Assembly: GCF_038396755.1 (NCBI RefSeq)
Contig: NZ_CP149822.1
Span: 4,990,001-5,054,000 of the forward strand
DNA from: Chitinophaga pollutisoli
Lineage (GTDB): Bacteria; Bacteroidota; Bacteroidia; Chitinophagales; Chitinophagaceae
Direction: 5' to 3'
DNA: 64,000 bases
Below, in pieces: positions 47,010 through 55,626 of the stretch. Position 1 is the stretch's first letter; each line of letters opens with the position of its first letter. The notes below the pieces were generated by a model that saw only the letters and a program-made list of their open reading frames with translations, made no database searches and had not been told where the DNA came from. The translations under genes were made by a program, and so were the position numbers.

Positions 47010-47957
47010 ATGGAAAACAACACTAACCAGGAACATGCACATGTTCTGATCATCGGCTCCGGCCCCGCAGGGTACACCGCAGCCATCTATGCCGCCAGGG
47101 CGAACCTGAAGCCCGTCCTCTACCAGGGCATCCAGCCCGGAGGTCAGCTCACCATCACCACCGAAGTGGAGAACTATCCCGGCTACCCCGAAGGTATCCA
47201 GGGCCCCGAAATGATGGTGGACTTCGAAAAGCAAGCCGCCCGCATGGGTGCGGATATCCGCTATGGCATGGCCACTTCCGTGGATTTCTCTTCGCATCCC
47301 TTTAAAGTCGTAATCGACGAGGAAAAGACACTTACCGCAGACGCGATCATTATAGCCACCGGCGCCTCCGCCAAATGGCTGGGCCTGCCCTCTGAGCAGC
47401 GCCTCAACGGTAGCGGCGTTTCCGCCTGCGCCGTGTGCGACGGATTCTTCTTCCGCGGAAAAGAAGCGGCCATTGTTGGTGCGGGAGACACTGCGGCCGA
47501 AGAGGCCCTCTATCTCTCTAAAATCTGCTCCAACGTGCACATGCTCGTTCGCCGGGATGAAATGAGAGCTTCCAAGGTAATGCAGGACCGCGTCCTCAAA
47601 ACCTCCAACATCATGGTGTACTGGAACACCGAAACCCTTGAGGTAACCGGAGAGAAGAAAGTAGACGGCGTGCGTATCCTCAACACCAAAACCAACGAGG
47701 AGAAGCAAATTCCCATCGACGCGTTCTTCGTAGCCATCGGCCACCAGCCCAACTCCGGCATCTTCGCCGGCCAGCTGGAGATGGACGAGCAAGGGTATAT
47801 CAAAACTACCCCGGGCACCACTAAAACCAGTATAGAAGGCGTTTTTGCCTGCGGCGACGTGCAGGACAAGAACTACCGCCAGGCCGTTACGGCCGCCGGC
47901 AGCGGTTGCATGGCCGCACTCGATGCGGAACGCTACCTTTCCGCGAAAGGACATTAA
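47010..47957 (+). CDS. trxB: Thioredoxin-disulfide reductase
   Basis: 315 aa NADPH- and FAD-dependent reductase of thioredoxin. FAD-binding GSGPAGYTAAIYAARA (16-31), the redox pair CAVC (Cys140, Cys143) followed by DG, the NADPH Rossmann motif GAGDTAAEEA (157-166), and the second FAD contact GVFACGDVQD near the C-terminus. Standard length. Followed by a terminator. Confidence 0.97.
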   Translation: MENNTNQEHAHVLIIGSGPAGYTAAIYAARANLKPVLYQGIQPGGQLTITTEVENYPGYPEGIQGPEMMVDFEKQAARMGADIRYGMATSVDFSSHPFKVVIDEEKTLTADAIIIATGASAKWLGLPSEQRLNGSGVSACAVCDGFFFRGKEAAIVGAGDTAAEEALYLSKICSNVHMLVRRDEMRASKVMQDRVLKTSNIMVYWNTETLEVTGEKKVDGVRILNTKTNEEKQIPIDAFFVAIGHQPNSGIFAGQLEMDEQGYIKTTPGTTKTSIEGVFACGDVQDKNYRQAVTAAGSGCMAALDAERYLSAKGH

Positions 47958-47970
47958 ACCAAACATACGG

Positions 47971-48000
47971 AAGGGCCGGCCTGCGAGCCGGCCCTTTTTT
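47971..48000 (+). terminator. Terminator of trxB
   Basis: 10-bp perfect stem AAGGGCCGGC / GCCGGCCCTT, 6-nt loop CTGCGA, T6 tail. Confidence 0.9.
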
Positions 48001-48005
48001 AATTG

Positions 48006-48362
48006 ATGCATATGCTGACCATTGCGCTGGAACGTATCCGCTTTTTCGCCCATCACGGGTTTTATGCAGAAGAAAGGGTCATCGGCAACCATTTCCTGCT
48101 CGACGTGCTCGTGCAGCTTCCCGAGCCGGAACACCCCTCGCAGCTGGCGGAGTCGGTGAATTACGAGGCGTTGTTTTCCATTTCGAAGGAAGTGATGGAA
48201 GTGCCGCAGGCATTGCTGGAACAAGTGGTGCATGATATTTCCGAGAAAGTGAAGGCGCGTTTTCCGGTCATCCGTTATTCGAAAGTGACGCTGCGGAAGC
48301 AGGCGCCTCCGTTCGGAGGAGACCTGGCCTGGTCTTGTGTGGCACTGGAGAAACAATACTGA
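48006..48362 (+). CDS. folB: Dihydroneopterin aldolase
   Basis: 118 aa. Folate pathway enzyme that cleaves 7,8-dihydroneopterin to 6-hydroxymethyl-dihydropterin and glycolaldehyde. Tunnelling fold with IALERIRFFAHHGFYAEER (motif RFFAHHG.Y..E), VNYEALF and VTLRKQAPPFGG. The start could be the ATG at 48006 or 48012; both are preceded by the trxB terminator. No other folate gene is adjacent. Confidence 0.92.
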   Translation: MHMLTIALERIRFFAHHGFYAEERVIGNHFLLDVLVQLPEPEHPSQLAESVNYEALFSISKEVMEVPQALLEQVVHDISEKVKARFPVIRYSKVTLRKQAPPFGGDLAWSCVALEKQY

Positions 48363-48437
48363 GCCGCACGATGTTATAGTTGCTGGCCGCCCATGTAGAA
48401 AGCGTGCAGGGTAATATGGCCGGGCGGAGAAATTGTG

Positions 48438-48445
48438 TATTTTTG
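48438..48445 (+). promoter_or_regulatory. Promoter (-7) of the TPR protein gene
   Basis: TATTTTTG, an exact TAnnTTTG match 22 nt before the ATG at 48468. Confidence 0.55.
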
Positions 48446-48467
48446 GGGACCTGTTAAATTCGTTCCT

Positions 48468-49223
48468 ATGCTTAAGAAAACCTTTTTACTATGTTGCGCC
48501 TCCATCCTGGCGCTCGCCGCGTTCGGGCAGTCGGTCGAGGAATCCCTCGCCCAGGCTAAACAACTGACCTTGCAAATGAAGGAAATCGAAGCGCTGCAAC
48601 AATACAAAGATATCCTCCAGGCCGATCCCGGCAACGTCACCGCGCTTAACCAGAGCAGCCTTATCTGCAGTCGCGAAGGCGCCCGTCAGAAAGATAAAGC
48701 CGCCAAAATGGAATGGTTCAACAACGCGAAGATCTATGCTTACGAAGCCATGAAAGTGGACGTGGAAAACCCCGAATCCAACTACGCCATGGCGCTCGCC
48801 TGGGCCCGCATTGCGCAGATCTCCGGCGCCAAAGAGAAAGTGGCCGCCGCGAAAGAAGTGAAAAAGTACGTCGACCTGGCGCTCAAATTCAAACCCGATT
48901 ACGGCGAAGCCTTCCACCTCCTTGGCAAATGGAACTTCGACATCTATAACCTCAGCTCCATCGAGAAAGCCGCCGCCAAAGTGCTTTTCGGCGGCATGCC
49001 CGCCGCATCGCTGGATGAGGCGATCGCCAATTACGAAAAATGCCGGCAGCTCACACCTTCTTTTATCCTCAATTATTTAGACCTCGCCCTGGCACTGCGG
49101 CAGAACAACGAGGAAACCCAGTCGATGGAAATCCTCAACAAAGCCATCCGCCTGCGGCCCATTTACCAGGACGATCCCGGTTACAAAGCCGAAGTTAAAA
49201 AGCTCCTGGATGCCATGCAGTAA
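48468..49223 (+). CDS. Secreted TPR-repeat protein
   Basis: 251 aa from the ATG giving MLKKTFLLCC. Signal peptide ends near AAFGQ. Helical repeats with TPR spacing: EALQQYKDILQADPGNVTALNQ (about 41-62 region), ENPESNYAMALAWARIA, YVDLALKFKPDYGEAFHLLGKW, and MEILNKAIRLRPIYQDD. It resembles the tetratricopeptide proteins related to regulator of microtubule dynamics-like proteins in bacteria. It is probably a periplasmic scaffold; the partner is unknown. It ends 3 nt before the convergent MATE gene. Confidence 0.85.
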   Translation: MLKKTFLLCCASILALAAFGQSVEESLAQAKQLTLQMKEIEALQQYKDILQADPGNVTALNQSSLICSREGARQKDKAAKMEWFNNAKIYAYEAMKVDVENPESNYAMALAWARIAQISGAKEKVAAAKEVKKYVDLALKFKPDYGEAFHLLGKWNFDIYNLSSIEKAAAKVLFGGMPAASLDEAIANYEKCRQLTPSFILNYLDLALALRQNNEETQSMEILNKAIRLRPIYQDDPGYKAEVKKLLDAMQ

Positions 49224-49226
49224 GCC

Positions 49227-50561
49227 CTAGGCCAGCTGCTTTCCTTTCCACCTGCCGCTTTTCAGATACCACCAGGCCAGCGAGCCCATGGCGGTCCAGT
49301 ACACGAACTCCGCGCCCCAGGCCCAGTGGAGGGCGCTGCGCATCTTTTCTATCACCACGAAGCAATACACCAGATACACGCCCACGGCGGCTATTTCGAT
49401 GCCGAGGTTCACCCGCGTGTTGCCGGTTCCCGTTACCCCGTTGAACACGACGGCGGTAACGGCCGTCAGGAGCATCACCAGCGTGCAAACGTGCATGGAG
49501 GGGATGGCGTCCGCCATCAGGGTGACATCGGTCGTATAGATACGAAGCCAGAGATACGGGAAGATATTGATCAGCACGCAGAGGGCGGTGGAACAGATGA
49601 CGGACAGCATCGCAATCTTGCGCACCATCGGCATCACTTCGCGCTCGCGGCCCTGGCCGATGAGGTTGCTGACCATGGTGTTGCAGGCCGATCCCAGCGC
49701 CCAGGTGAAGATGCCGAACAGCCCGAATATGCTGCGCATCATGTTGGAAATGGCGAGGGGCCGCTGCCCGAGGTGCTCGATAAAAATGAAGAATATCAGC
49801 CAGCTCCCGATGCTGAACAAGTATTGCACCACCAAAGGAGCAGATATAATGAGAATGCTGCGGCATCCTTTCCAGTCGGGTTTTAACCGTCCGAAAAGCT
49901 GGTATTTGATATTGAATTTGCCGATCAGCAACAATCCCCATGCCGATGCGAAGCCCGCGATCTCCGCCAGGATAGATGCCCAGGCGGCGCCGTTCAACCC
50001 CAGGGCGGGCATGCCCAGCTTGCCGAAGATCAGTCCGTAGTCGAACACGATATTGGTCACTTCCTGGAAGAGGGATATAGTGATCAGCAGCCGCGTGTTG
50101 CCCGTTCCAATATATAACGACGTACAAAGCCGCATGAGCATGAGGAAGGGGAGCCCCCAGATCCGGATGCGCGTGAACTCCGACGCTGCTTCCACAATGT
50201 GCGGGTCGTGAAGGCTGGCCCGGAAGAACGCCGGCGCGAAGGCCTGGGTGATCAGAATCCCTAAAAACGACATGCCCATCGACAACACCAGCCCGTTGCT
50301 GAAGATCGGCCCCATGGCGCCAAGATTCTGTTCCCCCGTGCGCCGGGCAAACATCACCTGCATCCCGTTGGTAAGCCCGTAAGAGATCATATAAATCACG
50401 AGGGTGTAAATACCCGCGATCCCGTTCACCGCAATGGGGAATTCTCCCAGATGCCCGAGAAAAGCGGCATTGGTAAGGTGATTGATCTGCGGGAGGATCA
50501 GGGAAAGACAAATGGGGCCGGCGATCTTGATGATCTGCCTGTTCGTAACTTCTACTTGCAT
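49227..50561 (-). CDS. MATE family multidrug/Na+ antiporter
   Basis: 444 aa, 12 TM helices in two bundles of six. It begins with a short cytoplasmic stretch (VTNRQIIKIAGPICLSLILPQ); then TNAAFLGHLG and, in the middle, ALGSACNTMVSNLIGQGRE, both typical of MATE/DinF-type exporters that use Na+ or H+ gradients. The substrate is unknown. It is transcribed alone, divergent from the DUF3822 operon, and ends 3 nt from the TPR gene on the opposite strand. Confidence 0.94.
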   Translation of the reverse strand: MQVEVTNRQIIKIAGPICLSLILPQINHLTNAAFLGHLGEFPIAVNGIAGIYTLVIYMISYGLTNGMQVMFARRTGEQNLGAMGPIFSNGLVLSMGMSFLGILITQAFAPAFFRASLHDPHIVEAASEFTRIRIWGLPFLMLMRLCTSLYIGTGNTRLLITISLFQEVTNIVFDYGLIFGKLGMPALGLNGAAWASILAEIAGFASAWGLLLIGKFNIKYQLFGRLKPDWKGCRSILIISAPLVVQYLFSIGSWLIFFIFIEHLGQRPLAISNMMRSIFGLFGIFTWALGSACNTMVSNLIGQGREREVMPMVRKIAMLSVICSTALCVLINIFPYLWLRIYTTDVTLMADAIPSMHVCTLVMLLTAVTAVVFNGVTGTGNTRVNLGIEIAAVGVYLVYCFVVIEKMRSALHWAWGAEFVYWTAMGSLAWWYLKSGRWKGKQLA

Positions 50562-50724
50562 AAAAAACCGTAAAAACCCGGCAAAAATAACGGTTTGGCA
50601 TGCGGTGCCAAGGAATTAATGACGAAAACGATTCCTCCGGGGCCTCTGCGGGTCATCTTGCCAGGCTGAACCTCCGTGGTTCTCAACATTTTTGACTATT
50701 ATTGTGCGGAATAACTGACAGACA

Positions 50725-51600
50725 ATGCCCGTGGCATATACCATACAACCCACCTACGCGATAGACGACGCGACGTTGCTGGAAACAGACCTCACCACCT
50801 GCACCCTGTTGGTGATGATCGGTTCCGGCACATTCAGCTATGCCGTGCTCGCGCCCCTGCAGCGCAAGTTCCTGGCCCTGAAGAGCTACAGCTACCAGCC
50901 CAGGACCGTTGCCATGGCTGATCTCGAAATGATCGAACAGATCTTCGATGCCGACAGGCTGCTGTTCACCGCCTTCAAAAAAGTGCTGCTCGCTTTCTCC
51001 TCGGCGGATAATACCCTCGTGCCGCGCGAGTTTTACCAGCAACAACTCCGGAAAGATTACCTGCAGGCCGCCTTGCCCCACAAATCGCAGGATGCCGTAT
51101 TGACGGATGAGATCGCTGAACTGGGGCTGGTGAACGTGTTTTCGGTAGATAAGGATATGCTGGGGTTCCTGCGCAAGGAATTTTCCACCGACGACGTCGC
51201 CCATGCCCATACCGCGTTGCTGAAAGGCTACCGCCAGGACGCGGATCATACCGCATCCGAAGGCATCGCTTATGCGGAAGTGCAGGCGCAACATTTTACC
51301 TTGACCATCTACGCCGGCGGAAAGCTGCTCATGCAGCACCAGTACGCCCACCGGGGAGGGCTCGATATCGTATATTATATCGTCAACAGCCTCCGCCAGC
51401 TGGGCCTCAGCGAACTGCAGGCCCGCATCAAACTGGGCGGCGCGCTCACAAAGGATTCGCAAGTGTTTCAGGAACTGAGCAGGTTTTTGCCCAGGATAGA
51501 ATGGGTACACCGGCCCGACGGTTTCCTCTACATCCCAAAGATGATCGACATGCCGTCGCATCAATTCTTTAATCTTTACGCCCTGGCGTTATGCGTATAA
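50725..51600 (+). CDS. DUF3822 family protein
   Basis: 291 aa, cytoplasmic, no signal peptide or TM helix. The strand-rich pattern (CTLLVMIGSGTFSYAVL, HFTLTIYAGGKLLMQHQY, DIVYYIVNSLRQLGLSELQARIKLGG) suggests an actin/Hsp70-like ATPase fold of the PilM/FtsA sort, as described for DUF3822. No function is established. It is translationally coupled to rsmD (10-nt overlap) and heads the operon rsmD, coaD, thioesterase. This gene order suggests it is conserved beside rsmD. Confidence 0.88.
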   Translation: MPVAYTIQPTYAIDDATLLETDLTTCTLLVMIGSGTFSYAVLAPLQRKFLALKSYSYQPRTVAMADLEMIEQIFDADRLLFTAFKKVLLAFSSADNTLVPREFYQQQLRKDYLQAALPHKSQDAVLTDEIAELGLVNVFSVDKDMLGFLRKEFSTDDVAHAHTALLKGYRQDADHTASEGIAYAEVQAQHFTLTIYAGGKLLMQHQYAHRGGLDIVYYIVNSLRQLGLSELQARIKLGGALTKDSQVFQELSRFLPRIEWVHRPDGFLYIPKMIDMPSHQFFNLYALALCV

Positions 51601-52154
51601 TCGGTGGCGAACTGGGCGGGCGCCGCATCCACCCGCCTGCGAACATGCCGCATACCCGGCCTACGACAGACATCGCCAAGGGCGGGCTTTTCAACATCAT
51701 CGAAAATAATCTCGACATCACTTCCCTGCGCTGCCTCGAACTGTTCGGCGGCACCGGCAGCATCACGTTCGAACTGGCCTCCCGCGGGGCAACGAGCCTG
51801 ACGGTGGTAGAGAAAGATAATACCATGGCGGGTTTTATCGCCAAAGCAGCCGAAGGGCTGGGCGTAAGTCCGCAAATCATAAAGATGGACGCATTCCGTT
51901 ACCTGCAACAACCCGGAATTCCGTTCGATTTCATCTTTGCCGATCCGCCCTACGAACTGGGCAATATGGAAGAACTGCCGAAGCTCGTTTTCAGCCAGGG
52001 CTGGCTGAAGGAAGAAGGATGGTTTGTACTGGAGCATACGCGGAGAAACGATTTCCGTCATTTCCCCTATTTCCGCGCGGAGCGGCATTACGGCACCACG
52101 ATTTTTACCATTTTCATCAACCGGGAGGAGCTGAAAACCCCTGCCGGCGTATAA
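51591..52154 (+). CDS. rsmD: 16S rRNA (guanine966-N2)-methyltransferase
   Basis: 187 aa SAM-dependent methyltransferase acting on G966 of 16S rRNA. N-terminal MRIIGGELGGRRIHPP, RPTTDIAKGGLFNII, the SAM motif LELFGGTGSITFE (about 49-61) and the catalytic DPPY at 118-121. It overlaps DUF3822 by 10 nt, and coaD starts 10 nt later. Confidence 0.95.
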   Translation: MRIIGGELGGRRIHPPANMPHTRPTTDIAKGGLFNIIENNLDITSLRCLELFGGTGSITFELASRGATSLTVVEKDNTMAGFIAKAAEGLGVSPQIIKMDAFRYLQQPGIPFDFIFADPPYELGNMEELPKLVFSQGWLKEEGWFVLEHTRRNDFRHFPYFRAERHYGTTIFTIFINREELKTPAGV

Positions 52155-52164
52155 CGCAAACCAC

Positions 52165-52647
52165 ATGCAAAGAATCGCTCTATTCCCGGGTACCTTCGAT
52201 CCTGTAACATTGGGACACACCGATATCATCGACCGCGCATTACCGCTTTTCGATAAACTTGTCATCGGCATCGGCGTCAATTCCGGGAAAGTACCGATGT
52301 TTTCAGTGGAACAACGTGTGGAGTGGCTGCGCGAAATCTATAAAGACCAGCCTACGGTGGAAGTTACGTCGTATGAAGGACTGACAGTCAATTTCTGCAA
52401 ACAGATCGGCGCGAAATTTATCCTGCGCGGTATCCGTTACGTGGCGGATTTCGAGTACGAGAAGGCTATCGCCGACATCAACCGGAAAATGGAGCATGAA
52501 GTGGAAACCATTTTCCTGACCTGCTCCCCGGAATTTTCCACCATCGCCAGCACGCTCGTACGCGACGTGATCCGCAACGGTGGCGACGCTGCGCAGTTCC
52601 TGCCGGACGCCGTGTCTTCTTCTTTGCAATATTCCAAACTTTCGTAA
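52165..52647 (+). CDS. coaD: Phosphopantetheine adenylyltransferase
   Basis: 160 aa nucleotidyltransferase making dephospho-CoA from 4'-phosphopantetheine and ATP, the step before CoaE (also in this window). GTFDPVTLGHTDII (about 8-21) has the T/HxGH motif, RGIRYVADFEYE (about 92-103) is the substrate loop, and TCSPEFSTIASTLVRDV contains the ISSS/STVR-like ATP site. Full length. Confidence 0.96.
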   Translation: MQRIALFPGTFDPVTLGHTDIIDRALPLFDKLVIGIGVNSGKVPMFSVEQRVEWLREIYKDQPTVEVTSYEGLTVNFCKQIGAKFILRGIRYVADFEYEKAIADINRKMEHEVETIFLTCSPEFSTIASTLVRDVIRNGGDAAQFLPDAVSSSLQYSKLS

Positions 52648-52660
52648 TAAAACTTTGGCT

Positions 52661-53107
52661 ATGAAACCCATCTGGTTCTCGCTGGATATTTCCCTGGATC
52701 AATTGAACGAAAACGGCCGCAAAACGATGGGCGAGTGGGTAGGTATGGAGTTTACCGAGATCGGGCCCGATTACCTGCGCGCCATGATGCCGGTCGATCA
52801 TCGGACGATACAGCCCTATGGCCTCCTGCACGGCGGTGCTTCGGCGGCATTGGCTGAAACCGTTGGCAGCGTGGCATCCGCGCTCATCATCGATCCCGAA
52901 AAGCAGATCTGCGTGGGTCAGGAAATCAATGCCAATCACCTCCGCGGCGTCCGGGAAGGATATGTGCACGCCATCGCGAAACCCCTGCATATCGGTTCGG
53001 GCTCGCATGTATGGGATATCCGCATCACCGACGACCAGCATAAACTGGTTTGCGTAAGCCGCCTCACGGTGGCCGTGCTGGCTAAAAGAGAGAAGAAGGC
53101 CGAGTAG
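52661..53107 (+). CDS. Hotdog-fold acyl-CoA thioesterase (PaaI/MenI-like)
   Basis: 148 aa from the ATG giving MKPIWFSLDI; the frame extends upstream into coaD. Single hotdog domain with the motif YGLLHGGASAALAETVGS (about 50-67), where HGG and Glu64 form the active site seen in 1,4-dihydroxy-2-naphthoyl-CoA and related thioesterases. It could serve menaquinone synthesis or general acyl-CoA proofreading. Last gene of the four-gene operon; one base separates it from the convergent methyltransferase. Confidence 0.9.
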   Translation: MKPIWFSLDISLDQLNENGRKTMGEWVGMEFTEIGPDYLRAMMPVDHRTIQPYGLLHGGASAALAETVGSVASALIIDPEKQICVGQEINANHLRGVREGYVHAIAKPLHIGSGSHVWDIRITDDQHKLVCVSRLTVAVLAKREKKAE

Positions 53108-53108
53108 C

Positions 53109-53828
53109 TTATTTTTCCGCCAGCAGGTACTGCATTCTCGCGATCACATCGTGCTGCACGACGCGAAAACCCGCGCCAGTGAGCATTTCTTTCACAAAAT
53201 CCGCTCCCATCCTCAGTTTCCGGTAACTGCTCACTTTCTGTATCCATTCACCGTTGGATTTCTCCAGCAACTGGTCGTACACCCGCACATATCCCGGCGC
53301 ATATTCCAGGAAGCAGGTGTGGATGCGGTCATCGTCTGCCCTGATCGGTATAAAGCGCTGCTCGCCAAACAATTCTTCCGTAAGATCGCGGAACGACAAG
53401 GCCAGCCTGCCCCCGGCGGGTAACAGGTCAAACCATTGCCCGATAAGGGTTTGGACGGTTTCTATATTTTCCAGGTGCGTAAGGGTATCGCCCATGCAGG
53501 TGATCAGTTCGGCCTCCGTAGCGTATTGCGGTACGTCTTTCAGGTTGGCGAGCACGGTGCGGATGGGCAAACCTTTGGCCCGGGCGTTCAGGTCGGAAAG
53601 CAGGTGCTGGTTAAAGTCCACCGCAAACACCGTGAACCCCAGTTTCGCCAGGGACACGGATTGCAGGCCGTGCCCGGCCCCCAGGTCGATGGCGGTCTTG
53701 TTGCCGCGTGGGAGCACCCCGCGGGAAGCAAACCATTCCTGTTGCTCCTGCTGCTTCGTTTCGAAATTGCCCGACATCCAGGCGTAGAAGGCCGCGAGGT
53801 GGTTTTCGTAATGGGATTGGACGCTCAT
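53109..53828 (-). CDS. Class I SAM-dependent methyltransferase
   Basis: 239 aa. SAM motif AIDLGAGHGLQSVSLAKLG (about 46-64), acidic loop VFAVDFNQHLL (about 67-77), and motif ITCMGDTLTHLENI (about 109-122). No extra domain and no TM segment. Substrate unknown. The second gene of a pair with the Nudix gene upstream (3 nt gap). Confidence 0.92.
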   Translation of the reverse strand: MSVQSHYENHLAAFYAWMSGNFETKQQEQQEWFASRGVLPRGNKTAIDLGAGHGLQSVSLAKLGFTVFAVDFNQHLLSDLNARAKGLPIRTVLANLKDVPQYATEAELITCMGDTLTHLENIETVQTLIGQWFDLLPAGGRLALSFRDLTEELFGEQRFIPIRADDDRIHTCFLEYAPGYVRVYDQLLEKSNGEWIQKVSSYRKLRMGADFVKEMLTGAGFRVVQHDVIARMQYLLAEK

Positions 53829-53831
53829 AAG

Positions 53832-54464
53832 TTATGCATGTGCGGCGTAGCCGGCTTTGGTGAGCACGTCCACGATGTTTTGATAGGAATACGGCATGTA
53901 TTTGGCGATGTGCTCGGGTTTGATCCATTGGATGTCCATAATATCTTCCTCGATCTGGGGAATGGTAAGCTCGGTGCCGAAGAAGTGCATGCGGTACCAG
54001 TAGCTGTGTTTGAGTATATGCTTGTCTTTGAGGCTGTAATAGTGGAAGGTTTCGGTGATGAGGCGCCCGAGGGTCACGTTTTTCAGGCCGGTTTCTTCCT
54101 GGACTTCGCGGAGGGCGCAGGCTTCGAGGGTTTCGCCGTCGTCCTGCTTGCCTTTGGGGAGGTCCCACTTGCCGCGGCGGAACATGAGGAGGATGTCTCC
54201 CGCTTCGTTGGTGACCAGTCCGCCCGCCGCTACGAGCACGGTGAAGTGGCTTTTCACCAGATCGAGGAGGGTTTCGGGCTCGCCGGTGCGGAAAACCACG
54301 GCCGGGAGCTGGTTCTTTTCCAACAGGGCGATGGTTTGGGCCACTTCTGCGGCGGATGGGCTGAACAGGGTGGTGGCGCCGGTAAATTCCGGCTGGAGGG
54401 ATGTCTGAAGGCCGGCGATGATCAGCGGGCGTTCATTAATATATATATGTATCGGTGTTTCCAT
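53832..54464 (-). CDS. Nudix hydrolase
   Basis: 210 aa from the ATG giving METPIHIYIN. An N-terminal domain of about 75 residues precedes the Nudix fold, whose box GKQDDGETLEACALREVQEETG (split: G105 through G127) fits GX5EX7REUXEEXGU exactly. The preceding KWDLPKG is also typical. The substrate is probably a nucleoside diphosphate derivative but cannot be specified. The extra N-terminal domain is seen in a Bacteroidota subfamily. It is divergent from pyrE, sharing a 47-nt promoter region. Confidence 0.92.
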   Translation of the reverse strand: METPIHIYINERPLIIAGLQTSLQPEFTGATTLFSPSAAEVAQTIALLEKNQLPAVVFRTGEPETLLDLVKSHFTVLVAAGGLVTNEAGDILLMFRRGKWDLPKGKQDDGETLEACALREVQEETGLKNVTLGRLITETFHYYSLKDKHILKHSYWYRMHFFGTELTIPQIEEDIMDIQWIKPEHIAKYMPYSYQNIVDVLTKAGYAAHA

Positions 54465-54468
54465 GCCG

Positions 54469-54504
54469 CAAAAATAATCCTTTGCATTATTCATCGTACT
54501 TTTG
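54469..54504. promoter_or_regulatory. Divergent overlapping promoters of the Nudix gene and pyrE
   Basis: Minus strand: TATTTTTG at 54469-54476, ending 4 nt before the Nudix ATG. Plus strand: TACTTTTG at 54497-54504, ending 7 nt before the pyrE ATG. Both match TAnnTTTG, and both leave almost no room for a 5' leader. No separate -33 TTG was found for either, and each upstream region overlaps the other promoter. Confidence 0.65.
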
Positions 54505-54511
54505 CGCCGTT

Positions 54512-55147
54512 ATGAGTAATGTCAGCGAAAAACAGGTAGCAGAGAAGCTGCTCCAGATTCAAGCCGTAAAACTGAGCCCTGCCCAGCCTTTTACCTGGGC
54601 TTCGGGCTGGAAGTCCCCGATTTATTGCGACAACCGCAAGGTCTTGTCATATCCGTATGTGCGGGATTACATCAAATCCGAGCTTTCCAACATCGTATTC
54701 GAAACCTGGCCGGAAGCCGCGGTGATCGCGGGCGTAGCCACGGCGGGCATCCCGCATGGCGCGCTGGTAGCGGATCAGCTTAAACTGCCATTCATTTACG
54801 TACGTTCCAAGCCGAAAGAGCACGGGATGGGCAACCAGATCGAAGGCGTGCTGCAGCCGGGCCAGCCGGTAGTGGTGGTGGAAGACCTGATCTCCACCGG
54901 TAAAAGCAGCCTCGAAGCCGTGCAGGCCATTCGCGCCGCCGGCGGGGAGGTGATCGGCATGGTGTCGATCTTCAATTATGGGTTCGACGTGGCGGTGAAA
55001 GCTTTCGAAGCGGCCGGCGTATCGTTCAAATCGCTGAGTAATTACAACGCCCTGATCGAGCTGGCGGTGGAAAAAGGCCAGGTGGGCCCCGACGAGCAGG
55101 CTACTTTGCAAGCCTGGCGCACGGCTCCCGACGTATGGGGGAAGTAG
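54512..55147 (+). CDS. pyrE: Orotate phosphoribosyltransferase
   Basis: 211 aa from the ATG giving MSNVSEKQVA. It makes orotidine monophosphate from orotate and PRPP in pyrimidine synthesis. WASGWKSPIYCDNRK (about 30-44) and AGVATAGIPHGALVAD bind orotate; the PRPP motif is VVVVEDLISTGKSS (about 121-134). No other pyr gene is nearby. The frame upstream (from 54455) overlaps the divergent Nudix start and was trimmed. Confidence 0.96.
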   Translation: MSNVSEKQVAEKLLQIQAVKLSPAQPFTWASGWKSPIYCDNRKVLSYPYVRDYIKSELSNIVFETWPEAAVIAGVATAGIPHGALVADQLKLPFIYVRSKPKEHGMGNQIEGVLQPGQPVVVVEDLISTGKSSLEAVQAIRAAGGEVIGMVSIFNYGFDVAVKAFEAAGVSFKSLSNYNALIELAVEKGQVGPDEQATLQAWRTAPDVWGK

Positions 55148-55200
55148 GCGATATATTGCGATGAAATCGTATATTGTGAGAGATTAAAAACAATCATCCT

Positions 55201-55575
55201 ATGCGTATCATTAAAATGGTACTGGTACTGCTGCTGGCAGTTACCGGTTCGGCGATGGCCCAGGCGAAGAAAGGAACGCTGGCAACGGCAAAAATCAAGG
55301 TGCCGAGCGTTCAGTGCAATATGTGTAAAGACGCGATCCAGCGGTATTTTCTGAAAGAGGAAGGGGTTAAGTCCATGGTGGTAGATGTGAAAAAGAAGGA
55401 GGCGACGGTGAAATATTACACCGACCGCACCAATATCGAGAACATCAAAACCGCCATTGCGAACGTAGGATATGATGCGGATGATGTGACAGCCAACGAG
55501 GATTCTTACAACGACCTCCCCAAGTGCTGCAAAAAGCCGGAAGACGGCGGTGGCCCCGTTCAGAAGAAACACTAA
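55201..55575 (+). CDS. Secreted heavy-metal-associated (HMA) domain protein
   Basis: 124 aa. Signal peptide to about AMA/Q. The HMA ferredoxin-like domain (about 29-98) has VQCNMCKDAI with Cys39 and Cys42 replacing the usual MxCxxC, EGVKSMVVDVKKKEATVKY and IKTAIANVGYDAD. A C-terminal tail carries CCKKPED (Cys109, Cys110) and a His-containing end. It is likely a periplasmic copper or other soft-metal binder. It lies 53 nt after pyrE on the same strand and may be cotranscribed. Confidence 0.9.
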   Translation: MRIIKMVLVLLLAVTGSAMAQAKKGTLATAKIKVPSVQCNMCKDAIQRYFLKEEGVKSMVVDVKKKEATVKYYTDRTNIENIKTAIANVGYDADDVTANEDSYNDLPKCCKKPEDGGGPVQKKH

Positions 55576-55596
55576 TAATACAGCAGATAATTATAG

Positions 55597-55626
55597 ACCG
55601 CTCCGGCTTGCCGGGGCGGTTTTTTT
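55597..55626 (+). terminator. Terminator after the HMA gene
   Basis: 10-bp stem ACCGCTCCGG / CCGGGGCGGT with one G-U pair, 4-nt loop, T7 tail. Confidence 0.88.

Noticed and set aside
46815..48356. 513-aa frame antisense to trxB and folB
   Set aside because: It crosses two well-supported genes and a terminator and has no recognisable domain.
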